Assembly: GCF_018835585.1 (NCBI RefSeq)
Contig: NZ_JAHGVE010000025.1
Coordinates: forward strand, 1 to 64,000
Direction of reading: 5' to 3'
Length of the DNA stretch: 64,000 nucleotides
DNA from: Pelorhabdus rhamnosifermentans
GTDB taxonomy: Bacteria > Bacillota > Negativicutes > UMGS1260
Numbering within the stretch: position 1 is the first letter of the stretch; each line of letters opens with the position of its first letter. A program made the translations under genes and the position numbers. The notes beneath the pieces are model-generated. The model did no database searches, was not told where the DNA came from, and saw only the letters and a program-made list of their open reading frames with translations. Positions 27,241-36,587 of this stretch are shown here, in pieces.

Positions 27241-28152
27241 TTATATACGCATCGCCATACGCTTAAAAGTATGCCGTCTACCTCTTATCGCCATTGAATA
27301 GGTTAAGATATTCTCCGGAATGGAAATTCCCACATAACCCGAATCCCCCATATGATGAATATCTGCGCCAGCCATTACCGACTGCAAGGCAATGGTGGAA
27401 ATTGTGTGGCGATCGGCCCCCTCCTGGGAAGTCCCCACAGTAGTCATAATTAATGCCTTTCGTTTATGGGCCAACTCACTAATCCTTGTTACCTTTTCTA
27501 CCGTAATCCCTGGAACCGTTCCAGGCGCTGGTACTAAAATTACATCAGCACCTGCAGCAAGAAAGTCTGCGGCTACTTTCTCGGTTAGTATGGATTCAGA
27601 CATTTCGCCTTCTACTCCGGCTGCATGCATTTTTCCAGCAATAATTGCCACTTCATCACCTAATTCATCCTTTATTTCAGCGATGGCTTGGCAAATGCTC
27701 GCATTGGATACACCCGTCTTGGGATTTCCTGTCACAGTAATCAGTTGAACACCCTGCTCATAGGCCAGCCTCGCATTTTTCCGCGTTGCTCGCCGTCCTT
27801 CCGTTACCGGGAAATCGGCTTGTGAGATACAGCTAGAATCAAAAGGTTCTAAATTAATACCGATGACCCGGCCTGCCAAACGCTGTAGGGCCTGTATCAC
27901 GCTTTCTCCGGCAGCTGGTGTCACACCAAACACCGCTGGAGAAAGTACATCATATAAGTTCAATAAAATAATATCTGCTCCCATACTAGCCGCTAGTTCA
28001 GCATTCGTCACATCATAAAGCAATGGCATAACTGGACAAATGACTTCACACACCATTGTCCGTCCCGCTGCAGCACGTATACTACTCAAGAGATTAATTC
28101 CTTTAAGTTTAATTAATTCATTCGGATGCAAATCCAAGATTCGTTCTATCAT
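27241..28152 (-). CDS. TIM-barrel-like protein of the amino-sugar operon (DUF7916/PEP phosphonomutase-like)
   Basis: About 303 residues. Repeated beta-strand/loop motifs ending in charged residues (MGADIILLNLYDV, VIGINLEP, LITVTGNPKTG, VAIIAGKMHAAG, ADVILVPAPGTVPG) point to a TIM barrel. It resembles proteins annotated as DUF7916 or PEP phosphonomutase-like. No catalytic signature of a known enzyme is clear. I use the ATG at 28152 with GAGGAG upstream; it overlaps the 3' end of nagB by about 35 bases. Its place between nagB and the IIA gene suggests a part in amino-sugar metabolism. Confidence 0.6.
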   Translation of the reverse strand: MIERILDLHPNELIKLKGINLLSSIRAAAGRTMVCEVICPVMPLLYDVTNAELAASMGADIILLNLYDVLSPAVFGVTPAAGESVIQALQRLAGRVIGINLEPFDSSCISQADFPVTEGRRATRKNARLAYEQGVQLITVTGNPKTGVSNASICQAIAEIKDELGDEVAIIAGKMHAAGVEGEMSESILTEKVAADFLAAGADVILVPAPGTVPGITVEKVTRISELAHKRKALIMTTVGTSQEGADRHTISTIALQSVMAGADIHHMGDSGYVGISIPENILTYSMAIRGRRHTFKRMAMRI

Positions 28153-28888
28153 GTGTCGCACTCCTCAATAATTTTGCTGCCCCCTCTTCCGCTATGATCG
28201 TAACATCTGGATGAAGTTGCAGAATGGACGCCGGTGTCTCGGGAGTGATCCCCTTGTAGATTGTGCGGTAAAGAGCTTCAGCCTTACTTACACCGTTTGC
28301 CAACAACAATATTTTTTTTGCATTCATAATTGTTTTAATCCCCATACTGATAGCATAACGAGGAACCTCTTCAATATTCGCAAAGAATCGGGCATTTACA
28401 TTAATTGTTTCCTCATCCAGTTTAACTTTATGCGTAACAGCTTCAAAATTTATGTCCGGTTCATTAAAGCCAATATGTCCGTTTACACCGATTCCTAGAA
28501 CCTGCAAATCAATACCGCCCTGTTCTTGAATTTTACGCTCATAGTCTTGACACTCTGCAGGAATATTCTGAGCCAATCCATTCGGGATATAGATGTTATT
28601 CCTCTGGATATTAATATGTTTAAAAAAATTCTGGAACATGTAAAAATGATAGCTGTTTTCATCTTCCGGTTTCAAGCCCAGATATTCATCTAAATTGAAT
28701 GTTACCACTTCGGAAAAATCAAGACTGACTTCATGATGTATTTTAATCAATTCTTGATACATGTTGAGCGGAGTACTGCCTGTGGCCAGCCCCAGAACAC
28801 TGTTCGGTTTTAAGTAAAGCTGACCTGCTACCATCCTTGCCGCGTTGGCACTCATATCTTCATAACTTTTGGCAATAACGATACGCAT
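28118..28888 (-). CDS. nagB: Glucosamine-6-phosphate deaminase
   Basis: About 256 residues. It has LGLATGSTPLNMY (phosphate binding), FNLDEYLGL with the catalytic Asp, and GIGVNGHIGFNEP with the Asp/His/Glu active-site loop. It converts glucosamine 6-phosphate to fructose 6-phosphate and ammonia. The start is MRIVIAK, with GGAGGTG upstream; a longer frame would overlap nagA. It sits four bases after nagA. Confidence 0.96.
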   Translation of the reverse strand: MRIVIAKSYEDMSANAARMVAGQLYLKPNSVLGLATGSTPLNMYQELIKIHHEVSLDFSEVVTFNLDEYLGLKPEDENSYHFYMFQNFFKHINIQRNNIYIPNGLAQNIPAECQDYERKIQEQGGIDLQVLGIGVNGHIGFNEPDINFEAVTHKVKLDEETINVNARFFANIEEVPRYAISMGIKTIMNAKKILLLANGVSKAEALYRTIYKGITPETPASILQLHPDVTIIAEEGAAKLLRSATHDRTNLGFASE

Positions 28889-28892
28889 GGCT

Positions 28893-30029
28893 TCACCTCC
28901 TATAAATCGTTTTTCCCCGGACAATTGTCATGTGAATCGCCAGAGTGTCATCAAAAATCACCATGTCGGCATCTTTCCCGACAGCGATACTTCCCTTGCG
29001 TTCAGCAATACCCAGGCGTTTGGCTGGATTAACGGTAACCATGGAGATCACTTTTGCCAAATCAAGACCGCTGGTCTGTTTGAAATTAAAAACTGCCTGA
29101 TTTAAAGTAAGTACACTGCCGGCAATTACACCACTGGCGAGTCGGGCCTTCCCATCCTGAACCATTACAATTTGTCCACCAAAATCATATTTCCCATCAC
29201 TCATCAGACTCGCTCTCATCGCATCCGTAATCAAAATGATTTTATCAAAACCCTTGATCTTTAGTAATAGCCGCTGCGCAGCCGGATGCACGTGAATATT
29301 GTCAGCAATCAGTTCACACGTCACATCACTGTCTGCCGCAGCACCCACAACGCCGGGGTGCCGATGATGAAAAGGAGTGAGGGCATTAAAAATATGAGTG
29401 ATATGGGAAACCCCCTCCTTAATCGAAGCCATAGCTTCTTCGTAAGAAATAGCGCTATGCCCTAGAGCAACCGTCATTCCCTTGTCGATGCAACGACGAA
29501 TAAATACGGCACTATCGGGCCATTCTGGAGCCATGGTAATTATTTTTATCACATCGACGTAATCTTTAATCTTACCAAAATCAGGTGGAAGAATATATGC
29601 CGAATCCTGTGCACCTTTGAAACTTTTGTTAATAAAGGGGCCTTCTAAATGACAACCGAGGACTTGAGCGCCAGGAGCATCTCCCATTGCCGTCCGAATA
29701 CGAATGAAGGTCCTGTCCATTTGGTCAAATCGCATTGTCATGGTCGTCGGCAAGAAAGCAGTTACTCCGGTTTGCGCCAGTCTTTCACTGAGTAGTGTTA
29801 TTCCATCGGCGCGTTCATCCATGGTATCAATTCCAGCGCAGCCATGGACATGAATATCAATGAATCCGGCTGATAAATATAAGCCCTGCGCGTTAATTTT
29901 CTCACTCACATCATAGTGGATTAGCGCTTCTTCCGGTATGATATGAGTAATTTTGTCGTCAAAAATCACAGCATAATTTTGCAAAATTTTCTGAGTGGTT
30001 ATGATCTGAGCCTTTACAATTGCTTTCAT
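28893..30029 (-). CDS. nagA: N-acetylglucosamine-6-phosphate deacetylase
   Basis: 378 residues of the amidohydrolase superfamily. Visible motifs are FIDIHVHGCAG, GCHLEGPFINK, LGHSAISYEE, THIFNALTPFHHR with metal and substrate His residues, and LITDAM with the catalytic Asp. It yields glucosamine 6-phosphate and acetate, feeding nagB downstream. Its ATG overlaps the murQ stop by four bases. Confidence 0.96.
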   Translation of the reverse strand: MKAIVKAQIITTQKILQNYAVIFDDKITHIIPEEALIHYDVSEKINAQGLYLSAGFIDIHVHGCAGIDTMDERADGITLLSERLAQTGVTAFLPTTMTMRFDQMDRTFIRIRTAMGDAPGAQVLGCHLEGPFINKSFKGAQDSAYILPPDFGKIKDYVDVIKIITMAPEWPDSAVFIRRCIDKGMTVALGHSAISYEEAMASIKEGVSHITHIFNALTPFHHRHPGVVGAAADSDVTCELIADNIHVHPAAQRLLLKIKGFDKIILITDAMRASLMSDGKYDFGGQIVMVQDGKARLASGVIAGSVLTLNQAVFNFKQTSGLDLAKVISMVTVNPAKRLGIAERKGSIAVGKDADMVIFDDTLAIHMTIVRGKTIYRR

Positions 30030-30904
30030 TGTTCATCCTCGATTGTTTGTCGTAAATATCCATGATGTTTTTCAAGCAACTTTTGAGCAGTTGCAGCATC
30101 AATGTCTAACGTTAGCATTAAAATAGCGGTTTTGGCATTTCCTGCTGAATCAGTTAACGCTTGCGTCACTAAAGACTCTTTCTTTCCTGTAGTCGCAGCA
30201 ACCATATCTTTTACGCGCTGCCTTAATTTATTATTGATGGGCCGTACATCAACCATGAGATTTTTATAAACCTTTCCCATTCGAATCATCGCACCCGAAG
30301 ATAGCATATTAAGAACCATTTTCTGTGCTGTACCCGCTTTAAGGCGGGTGGAGCCTAAAATCACTTCTGGCCCCACATCAATAGTAATACACAACTCGGT
30401 TAGCGTGTCAAGCAAGCCATCGGGTGAACAGCATAAACCGATGGTTGTTGCGCCTAGTTGACCAGCAAAACGTGCAGCCGCTAAAACGTAAGGAGTATTA
30501 CCACTGGCACTAACAGCTACCAAAACATCGGCAGCAGAAAAATTGTAGGATTTCAAATCTTGCACAGCTGCTTCTTCCGTATCTTCGGTTTCTTCGTGCC
30601 AGCCATATAAAGCAGGAATACCGCCTGATATGATACCAATAATCACACCATCATCAATCCCAAAAGTGGGTGGACATTCAGTCGCATCTAAAACACTGAT
30701 TTTTCCAGACGTTCCCGAACCCAAATAAAACAGTCGTCCACCTAGCCTGAGTTTTTTAACAATCATTTCCACTGCAGCAGCAACGATGCCCAGAGTCTTC
30801 TCAACAGCATAGGCCACAGTCTTATCTTGTTCATTAAATAACTTAACCATATCGTCAGTAGAAACCTCATCAACATACCAAAAATTTGTCTTGTGGTCTT
30901 TCAC
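30026..30904 (-). CDS. murQ: N-acetylmuramic acid 6-phosphate etherase
   Basis: 292 residues with a SIS domain. YLGSGTSGKISVLDATECPPT carries the sugar-phosphate-binding Ser/Thr loop and catalytic Glu (pieces GSGTSG and ATECPPT), and GSTRLKAGTAQKMVLN is the second MurQ signature. It cleaves the lactyl ether of MurNAc 6-phosphate to give GlcNAc 6-phosphate for NagA. The start is GTG with GGAGGCAG upstream. Its presence shows that the operon handles cell-wall-derived MurNAc as well as GlcNAc. Confidence 0.95.
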   Translation of the reverse strand: MKDHKTNFWYVDEVSTDDMVKLFNEQDKTVAYAVEKTLGIVAAAVEMIVKKLRLGGRLFYLGSGTSGKISVLDATECPPTFGIDDGVIIGIISGGIPALYGWHEETEDTEEAAVQDLKSYNFSAADVLVAVSASGNTPYVLAAARFAGQLGATTIGLCCSPDGLLDTLTELCITIDVGPEVILGSTRLKAGTAQKMVLNMLSSGAMIRMGKVYKNLMVDVRPINNKLRQRVKDMVAATTGKKESLVTQALTDSAGNAKTAILMLTLDIDAATAQKLLEKHHGYLRQTIEDEQ

Positions 30905-30962
30905 AAACTGCCTCCGTGGGTATTTTATTTTTGAATCATAGATTACAGCTATTGCAGTTAGC

Positions 30963-32348
30963 TCATTTTTCCTTCATGAGTGCTTTCAACTCGTCGGCAA
31001 GTAACTCGGCTCTTGTACCCACAACTACCTGCACAATGTTACCACGCTTAATCAGCCCGCTGGCACCTAGCCCCTTGATTTTACTTTCGTCAATAACCTC
31101 CGTGTCTTTTACGGTCATGCGCAGGCGAGTAATACAAGAATCCAAGGATTCGATATTTGCAGCTCCCCCTAATGCCATCAGCATCTGTACTGACAGTTCA
31201 CTAAGATTGGCGTCAGACAAATTCACCTGCTCATCCTCTTCATCATAGCGCCCTGGCGTCGGAATATCGAAAGTCTTAATGGCCCAGACAAAAACGACAT
31301 AGTAAATTGCCGCAAATATTAGCCCAATTGGGATGAGTAATAGCGGTTTTGTTGCCAATCCCCAGTTTAACAAATAATCGATCAATCCAGCCGAAAAACC
31401 AAAGCCGTGCAAGATTCCAAAGTAATAAGCGACAGCCATTGCAATTCCTGTCATTACCGCATGGAATAAATATAACAGGGGTGCTAAGAACATAAACATA
31501 AATTCTAACGGTTCAGTAATCCCCGTAAGAAATGCAGTAAAGGCAACCGAAAAGATCATACCAAATATTTTTTTGCGATTTTCTGGTTTAGCTGTAGAAT
31601 AAATAGCAAAAGCTGCAGCAGGCAACGCGAACATGAAAATAATATAAAATCCTGCCATAAAATGCCCGGCAGTAGGATCACCGGCAAAAAAGCGATTCAA
31701 ATCTCCCGTTGCCACCTTACCTGCCGCGTCAGTAAAGCCACCAAATACAAACCACACAAAACTATTTAAAATATGGTGAAGCCCAACTGGAATCAATAAT
31801 CTGTTACATAACCCAAATACGAACGCACCAAATGCGCCAGCACCAATAATCCACTCACCTATCGCATGAATGACTTGTTGAATAGGTGCCCATATGACCC
31901 CAAATATTCCTGCCAGAACAATCGCCGATGCAGCAGTCGCTATCGGCACGAACCTTCGTCCGCCGAAAAAACCCAGAAATTCCGGAAGCTTAATGTCGTG
32001 GTATCTATTATAAATATAACCGGCTAATATACCACTGATAATACCAGCCAATACGCTCATATTCAGATCAGCATTAATGGCTTTTAAACCATTAGTCAGC
32101 ACCAAATAACCAACTGCGCCAGCCAGCCCTGACGCCCCATTATTATCTCGAGCCAAACCTACAGCAATACCAATGGCAAATAGTAAGGCCAAATTATCAA
32201 ACACAGCAGAACCAGCCTGCATAACAAACGGAATGTTGAATACATCTTTCGCTCCGAACCGGAGCAACAAGGCCGCTGCAGGTAACACGGCAACAGGTAA
32301 CATGAGGGCTTTACCTATCTTTTGAAGATTTCCCAGCCAATTAAACAT
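30963..32348 (-). CDS. nagE: PTS N-acetylglucosamine/glucose-type IICB permease
   Basis: 461 residues. The N-terminal 370 form a IIC domain with many membrane segments (start LQKIGKALMLPVAVLPAAALLL, in short LPVAVLPAAALL; GLHHILNSFVWF; FLTGITEPLEFMFMF). The C-terminal IIB domain has the phosphorylated Cys in LDSCITRLRM. The family-typical C-terminal IIA is absent and is supplied by the gene at 26742-27224. It imports and phosphorylates GlcNAc and possibly MurNAc. Its ribosome site is GGGAGGACTT. Confidence 0.9.
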   Translation of the reverse strand: MFNWLGNLQKIGKALMLPVAVLPAAALLLRFGAKDVFNIPFVMQAGSAVFDNLALLFAIGIAVGLARDNNGASGLAGAVGYLVLTNGLKAINADLNMSVLAGIISGILAGYIYNRYHDIKLPEFLGFFGGRRFVPIATAASAIVLAGIFGVIWAPIQQVIHAIGEWIIGAGAFGAFVFGLCNRLLIPVGLHHILNSFVWFVFGGFTDAAGKVATGDLNRFFAGDPTAGHFMAGFYIIFMFALPAAAFAIYSTAKPENRKKIFGMIFSVAFTAFLTGITEPLEFMFMFLAPLLYLFHAVMTGIAMAVAYYFGILHGFGFSAGLIDYLLNWGLATKPLLLIPIGLIFAAIYYVVFVWAIKTFDIPTPGRYDEEDEQVNLSDANLSELSVQMLMALGGAANIESLDSCITRLRMTVKDTEVIDESKIKGLGASGLIKRGNIVQVVVGTRAELLADELKALMKEK

Positions 32349-32392
32349 TATAAGTCCTCCCTTTTCGCTTTATTATACACACCCCGGTGTAA

Positions 32393-33124
32393 TTAACGCC
32401 TTAAAGAAACTTCAAACTTATATCTGTCTCCCCGGTAAATGGCCTTCGTTACCTCAATTGGAATATCATTTTTAAGATAAGTCTGTCGTGAAAACAGTAA
32501 GGCCAATGCATTTTTCTCCACCTCTAACATATTGCTTTCATAATCATTAACTAATATCGGCTCAATCGTTTGATACGCATACTCTACCTCTAAGCCAAAA
32601 TGCGCAGAAAGTACTTCATATAAAGACTTATTTTGAATCATCTCAGCATTTAGTTCGCTGCATAAATTCACGGGTATATAGGCAGTCTCCAAAGAATAAG
32701 GTTCCCCAGAAACACAGCGCAAGCGGGTAATTTCAAAAACATCCCGCCTTTCATTCATCAATAAAGCCTTCTGGATTTTTTTAGTCGCTGGTTTTTTCTT
32801 GAAAGATAATATTTTTGTATCAACGGTTAAGCCCCGCAGGCGCATTTCTTCAGTCAAACCCAATAAATTAGATAACTGCTGTTTTTCCTTCGCTTTGCAG
32901 ACAAACGTCCCTTTCCCTTGTTCCCGATAAACCAAGCCCTCGTTGACCAAACTGATAATAGCCTTGTTCACAGTCATACGACTTACACCATGGTATTCAC
33001 AGAGTTCTCGTTCAGATGGAATCGCATCATTGGCTTTTAATTCATCATTTTCAATGAGCTCACAGATAATTTGTTTTAGCTGGTAATATAATGGTAACGG
33101 TGACTCTTTGTCAACTTTCTTCAT
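32393..33124 (-). CDS. GntR/HutC-family repressor, NagR-like
   Basis: About 243 residues. The N-terminal winged helix-turn-helix has LPLYYQLKQII, IPSERELCEYHGVSRMTVNKAI and EQGKGTFV, and a C-terminal UTRA ligand-binding domain runs from about residue 90. The start MKKVDK has GGGAGG upstream. It heads the amino-sugar operon and probably represses it from the operator at 33186-33200. Glucosamine 6-phosphate or GlcNAc 6-phosphate is the usual inducer in this group. Confidence 0.9.
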   Translation of the reverse strand: MKKVDKESPLPLYYQLKQIICELIENDELKANDAIPSERELCEYHGVSRMTVNKAIISLVNEGLVYREQGKGTFVCKAKEKQQLSNLLGLTEEMRLRGLTVDTKILSFKKKPATKKIQKALLMNERRDVFEITRLRCVSGEPYSLETAYIPVNLCSELNAEMIQNKSLYEVLSAHFGLEVEYAYQTIEPILVNDYESNMLEVEKNALALLFSRQTYLKNDIPIEVTKAIYRGDRYKFEVSLRR

Positions 33125-33167
33125 ACGAAGCCTCCCTGCAGTTAAATTAGCACATGACATATATAGC

Positions 33168-33200
33168 ATAACAATATGTTATCATGTTGTATATACCACT
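33168..33200 (-). promoter_or_regulatory. NagR-like operator region
   Basis: On the minus strand TGGTATATACAAC (33186-33198) resembles the dre/NagR site bound by HutC-type GntR repressors. Directly downstream, 33168-33182 is a perfect palindrome with arms ATAACA and TGTTAT. Both lie just after the predicted transcription start of the gntR-led operon, where binding would block transcription. Confidence 0.6.
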
Positions 33201-33213
33201 ATTCTTTTTTTCC

Positions 33214-33242
33214 ATTATAGTTAAATTATTCTAAAAAGTCAA
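33214..33242 (-). promoter_or_regulatory. Sigma-A-type promoter of the amino-sugar operon
   Basis: On the minus strand TTGACT, a 17-base spacer and TATAAT lie about 90 bases before the gntR start. The operator region follows the -10 box immediately. Confidence 0.8.
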
Positions 33243-33327
33243 TGCCCTGATATCCTTTTTACTTTCCCCTACAATTAAATTCAACAGGTAAATTTTTGTT
33301 GATAAAATCTCTTGCTTTTTTGTAAAA

Positions 33328-33366
33328 AGCAAGAAACCACTATCGTGAATTCAAGTGGTTTCTGCT
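33328..33366 (-). terminator. Terminator after the chemoreceptor gene
   Basis: A hairpin with arms AGAAACCACT and AGTGGTTTCT is followed by a T run on the minus strand. Its sequence is nearly the same as that of the terminator at 26680-26732, including the loop GAATTCACG. Confidence 0.8.
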
Positions 33367-33417
33367 TACTAACCGTTTTTCTTTCTGTGGATGACGAGCT
33401 TATTGCAAAAACTTAAT

Positions 33418-35418
33418 CTATATACGAAATTTATTTAGACTCTCTTTTAATTCGTTTGCTGAATGTGCTAAATCATCACTTGAAGCGGCAATTTGCTGCA
33501 TGGATGCGGATTGTTCTTCTGTTGCCGCAGAAACAGTTTGTGTATGGGCCGCAGTCTCATTCATAACGTGATTAATTTCCTTCGAAGCATCTTCTACAAT
33601 ATGACCATTAGCAAATAACGTATCTACACGTGATAATACCTGTGAAGTTTTTTGCTGTACATTTTTGATTAAATCCGAAATCTCCACGAAATGCGCCTCT
33701 GCTTCATTAACATGTTTCATACCTGAAGAGACATCGCTAGATGATTGATCAACTGCCGTCACAGCATCACTCACACCTTGCTTGATTTCTTCTATCAATA
33801 CAATAATCTGACTTGCCGAATCCTGCGACTGTTCCGCAAGTTTCCGAACTTCGTCGGCAACTACAGCAAATCCCCGTCCTTGTTCACCAGCCCGTGCCGC
33901 CTCGATCGCAGCATTTAGCGCTAATAAATTGGTCTGGGCAGCAATACTAGAAATCATATTGACAATTTCACCAATTTTCGTTGTTCCCCCTGATAATTTA
34001 ACGACAGTTTCACTTACATTTTTCGTACTTGCATTGATGTTTTCCATCTGCACCCTAGCAGCTTGGGCCGTTTCAGTCCCTTTCGCAGTACGTTCCACTG
34101 CAAGGCTGGCAGAACTATTAACATCTTCCGTATTGCTCTTCATGGCATTAATTTCTTGCATGAAACCATCAAATGTCGTATACACCTTATCCATAGCCTT
34201 TTGTCCATGTACCGTTTCTGTCGCAACTTTGGTAACCGCTTCTGCCACTTGAGTTGCACTCTGCGCCGACTGATTTGCGCTTTCTTTCAACTGCAAAGAG
34301 GAAGTCGCAGTATGACTAGCTGATTCACTAACCTTGCTAATCAACGCCCATAGCTTTTCTCGCATCTGGAGCATAGCCATATGCAAAATACCTACTTCAT
34401 CTTTCGCCTGATAATTAGAGCGATCAATTGTTTCCAAAGTAGACTTGGTCAAATCGCCTTGAGCAATTGCACTGGCATATTCCGACATTTCCCTAATGGG
34501 CCGTACAATCCGCCCCGCAATAACATTTACAATAAAGCCCGCTAACCCTAAACCGATAAAAAAGAGCACAACAAACAACCACGTAAGCTGTTTTATCGGC
34601 GCAAATTCCTGTGCAGTCGGAGCAACCGTAAAGACTCCCCATTTATCCTGGGTAGGGACAAACGCGACAATGGACTCAATACCATCAATTTGTGTAATAA
34701 TATATCCCTTATTCCCCTGGTGGATACTCTCCATCGCTTGCGTTAACTGTTCATTGCCAAAATCTTTAATACTGCTCTTCATGATAAGGTCTTCCTTGGG
34801 ATGACTAACAATCATTCCATCAGGAGCTACTAGTATACAATAACCAGCTTGACCAATTTTTGTTTCACTAAATCCTTTGGTGAATTCTTCAAGTGGAATA
34901 CCACCAACTACCGCACCAATCACATGATTATTCACTGATACAGGAGCAGCACCTACCACAATTGTTTGGCCCGTAGTCACAGAGACAATCGGATTATCCA
35001 AGAATGTCTTTCCCTCGGGAAGTCTTTTTACATAAGCTAAACTCGATGCATCAACTAATTTTCCCGCACTTGTAGCCGCATTCTTGCCGGATAAGTCAGG
35101 CAAAAAGCTAACCGGATTCCAATGAGAATAATCGTCATGCATGCGTTTTGTAAAAGCAAACTGTAACTGTGTGTCGGACTGTAAATGAACAAATTGAGCC
35201 GCACCTTGCTTGCCAAAAGAATCCATAATCGTTTTTTCACGTTGCATCCTTATATCAAAAGCATTTGCCAATTGTTGCGTCTGAATCTGAAAGCGTTCTT
35301 CTAAATTTGTCTGAAGAATTTTCGATGTGTTCCAATACGAAATGGCCATGACACACAGCAAAATGACAGCAATAGTGCTAATAATGGGTACTAATAATTG
35401 CATGCGCAAGCTCTTCAT
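33418..35418 (-). CDS. Methyl-accepting chemotaxis protein with extracytoplasmic Cache-type sensor
   Basis: 666 residues. Membrane segment 1 lies near residues 8-28 and segment 2 near 278-300. The sensor between them has a dCache-like tail ([19 protein letters not shown], in part [11 protein letters not shown]). HAMP follows ([17 protein letters not shown]), then the signalling coiled coil with the highly conserved hairpin [18 protein letters not shown] and [16 protein letters not shown]. The protein signals to CheA about a small ligand. No che genes are near, so the ligand cannot be told; neighbouring sugar loci are only suggestive. Monocistronic, with ribosome site GAGGAGG. Confidence 0.93.
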   Translation of the reverse strand: MKSLRMQLLVPIISTIAVILLCVMAISYWNTSKILQTNLEERFQIQTQQLANAFDIRMQREKTIMDSFGKQGAAQFVHLQSDTQLQFAFTKRMHDDYSHWNPVSFLPDLSGKNAATSAGKLVDASSLAYVKRLPEGKTFLDNPIVSVTTGQTIVVGAAPVSVNNHVIGAVVGGIPLEEFTKGFSETKIGQAGYCILVAPDGMIVSHPKEDLIMKSSIKDFGNEQLTQAMESIHQGNKGYIITQIDGIESIVAFVPTQDKWGVFTVAPTAQEFAPIKQLTWLFVVLFFIGLGLAGFIVNVIAGRIVRPIREMSEYASAIAQGDLTKSTLETIDRSNYQAKDEVGILHMAMLQMREKLWALISKVSESASHTATSSLQLKESANQSAQSATQVAEAVTKVATETVHGQKAMDKVYTTFDGFMQEINAMKSNTEDVNSSASLAVERTAKGTETAQAARVQMENINASTKNVSETVVKLSGGTTKIGEIVNMISSIAAQTNLLALNAAIEAARAGEQGRGFAVVADEVRKLAEQSQDSASQIIVLIEEIKQGVSDAVTAVDQSSSDVSSGMKHVNEAEAHFVEISDLIKNVQQKTSQVLSRVDTLFANGHIVEDASKEINHVMNETAAHTQTVSAATEEQSASMQQIAASSDDLAHSANELKESLNKFRI

Positions 35419-35486
35419 CCAAAAACCTCCTCGTAAACCGTATCAGCTCCACTGAATAGCACAATTCCGCTTTAAATAAATTAGTA

Positions 35487-35516
35487 CGGTTGGTCTCTGT
35501 TACTAAAGACCAACCG
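35487..35516 (-). terminator. Hairpin after the acetolactate decarboxylase gene
   Basis: Ten-base arms CGGTTGGTCT and AGACCAACCG lie eight bases past the gene stop. The following T run is weak. Confidence 0.65.
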
Positions 35517-35523
35517 CTCCTAA

Positions 35524-36303
35524 CTATTTTGATTTTTCAACCCCATTTAGTTCTTTGCTGTAATCTTTATTTAACGCAGCTTGTTGAAATGCATCACTGC
35601 TAGGTAAAACCATTTCAAAATTGGTAATACGGGCAATTTGAACTTTACCAGCTTGTACGCCACCGCTTAAAATATGACCCCCGGACTTCCGATCATCGGA
35701 AATAAAATGCAAATGATAGCCAGTTACATTAATTCCATTAACATATTGCGGGCACCAAAAGCCAACAATGGTTCCCGGTGTATTTTGAATATCAAAAACA
35801 GACTGTGTTTTTGCAGCTTCCGTCAATGATGGATAAGGTTTGCTTTTGCCTGGAATACTGCGAGTCTTTCCGCTAAATACCCCATCAATACGAATGGCAT
35901 AAATATAATTTCGATCTTGAATAATAGAGTCCAAAGCTTTTTCTAATTCATTAAAATTTTGTATATCATGAATTTCTCCCGTCCGCTCCGGAACAAAATC
36001 CATAACAGTTGCAAAAGGGGTTTTTACCTGATCATTAACCAAAACAACCTCTCCGGTAGATTTTACTTGATAAAAATTTCCACCTAAAGCAATCATTTCC
36101 CCATCTAATCTTTCCAGTGTACCAATGCCAAAACTACCATGCTGTTTTAATTCTTTAATTGTAACTTCTCCATCATAAACTCCTTGCAGTAAAGCGTTTA
36201 TTGTCGAAACTTGATATAATGAATTTTGCGCTTGCGCACTAGCAATAGCAGTAAAAAACAATAATCCGATAACAAAAATAGCAATGCGATTAAACAACTT
36301 CAT
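35524..36303 (-). CDS. budA: Exported alpha-acetolactate decarboxylase
   Basis: 259 residues. The body matches acetolactate decarboxylase: GSFGIGTLERLDGEM, FATVMDFVPE, YAIRIDGVFS, and the zinc-site region GYHLHFISDDRKSGGHIL with its His ligands. The N-terminal 25 residues are a signal peptide (MKLFNRIAIFVIGLLFF, then ASAQAQ). The enzyme therefore probably makes acetoin from acetolactate outside the cytoplasm. Secreted members are known in Brevibacillus. No acetolactate synthase is next to it; the ThDP enzyme at 15774 belongs to the glycan locus. It stands alone between a chemoreceptor and a galactanase. Confidence 0.9.
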   Translation of the reverse strand: MKLFNRIAIFVIGLLFFTAIASAQAQNSLYQVSTINALLQGVYDGEVTIKELKQHGSFGIGTLERLDGEMIALGGNFYQVKSTGEVVLVNDQVKTPFATVMDFVPERTGEIHDIQNFNELEKALDSIIQDRNYIYAIRIDGVFSGKTRSIPGKSKPYPSLTEAAKTQSVFDIQNTPGTIVGFWCPQYVNGINVTGYHLHFISDDRKSGGHILSGGVQAGKVQIARITNFEMVLPSSDAFQQAALNKDYSKELNGVEKSK

Positions 36304-36529
36304 TTAATTCATCATCTCCATTTTACATAATTGACTAAATTTACTTCTTATAAAACACGATTCACCGCCATTCTCCAAGAAGCAGAAAGAGTAGAATAAA
36401 ACATTATTTTATTTTATTTTCTGTTTTTTGGGGTTAAATCCTCTTATATTTCCTTTTTAAACAAAAAAAGGGACTATTGTCATATTTCTACTTTGTACTC
36501 CGAAACCGCTGTTTTTGTTCTTCAACACG

Positions 36530-36571
36530 TAAGCCGCTACCAAGTACATTTTTGTACCCAGCAGCGGCTTA
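36530..36571 (-). terminator. Hairpin after the galactanase gene
   Basis: Outer arms TAAGCCGCT and AGCGGCTTA and inner arms GTACA and TGTAC form a long hairpin 16 bases past the stop. There is no strong T run, so termination strength is uncertain. The rest of 36304-36587 holds no gene. Confidence 0.55.
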
Positions 36572-36587
36572 AAATTATGTCAAGAGA

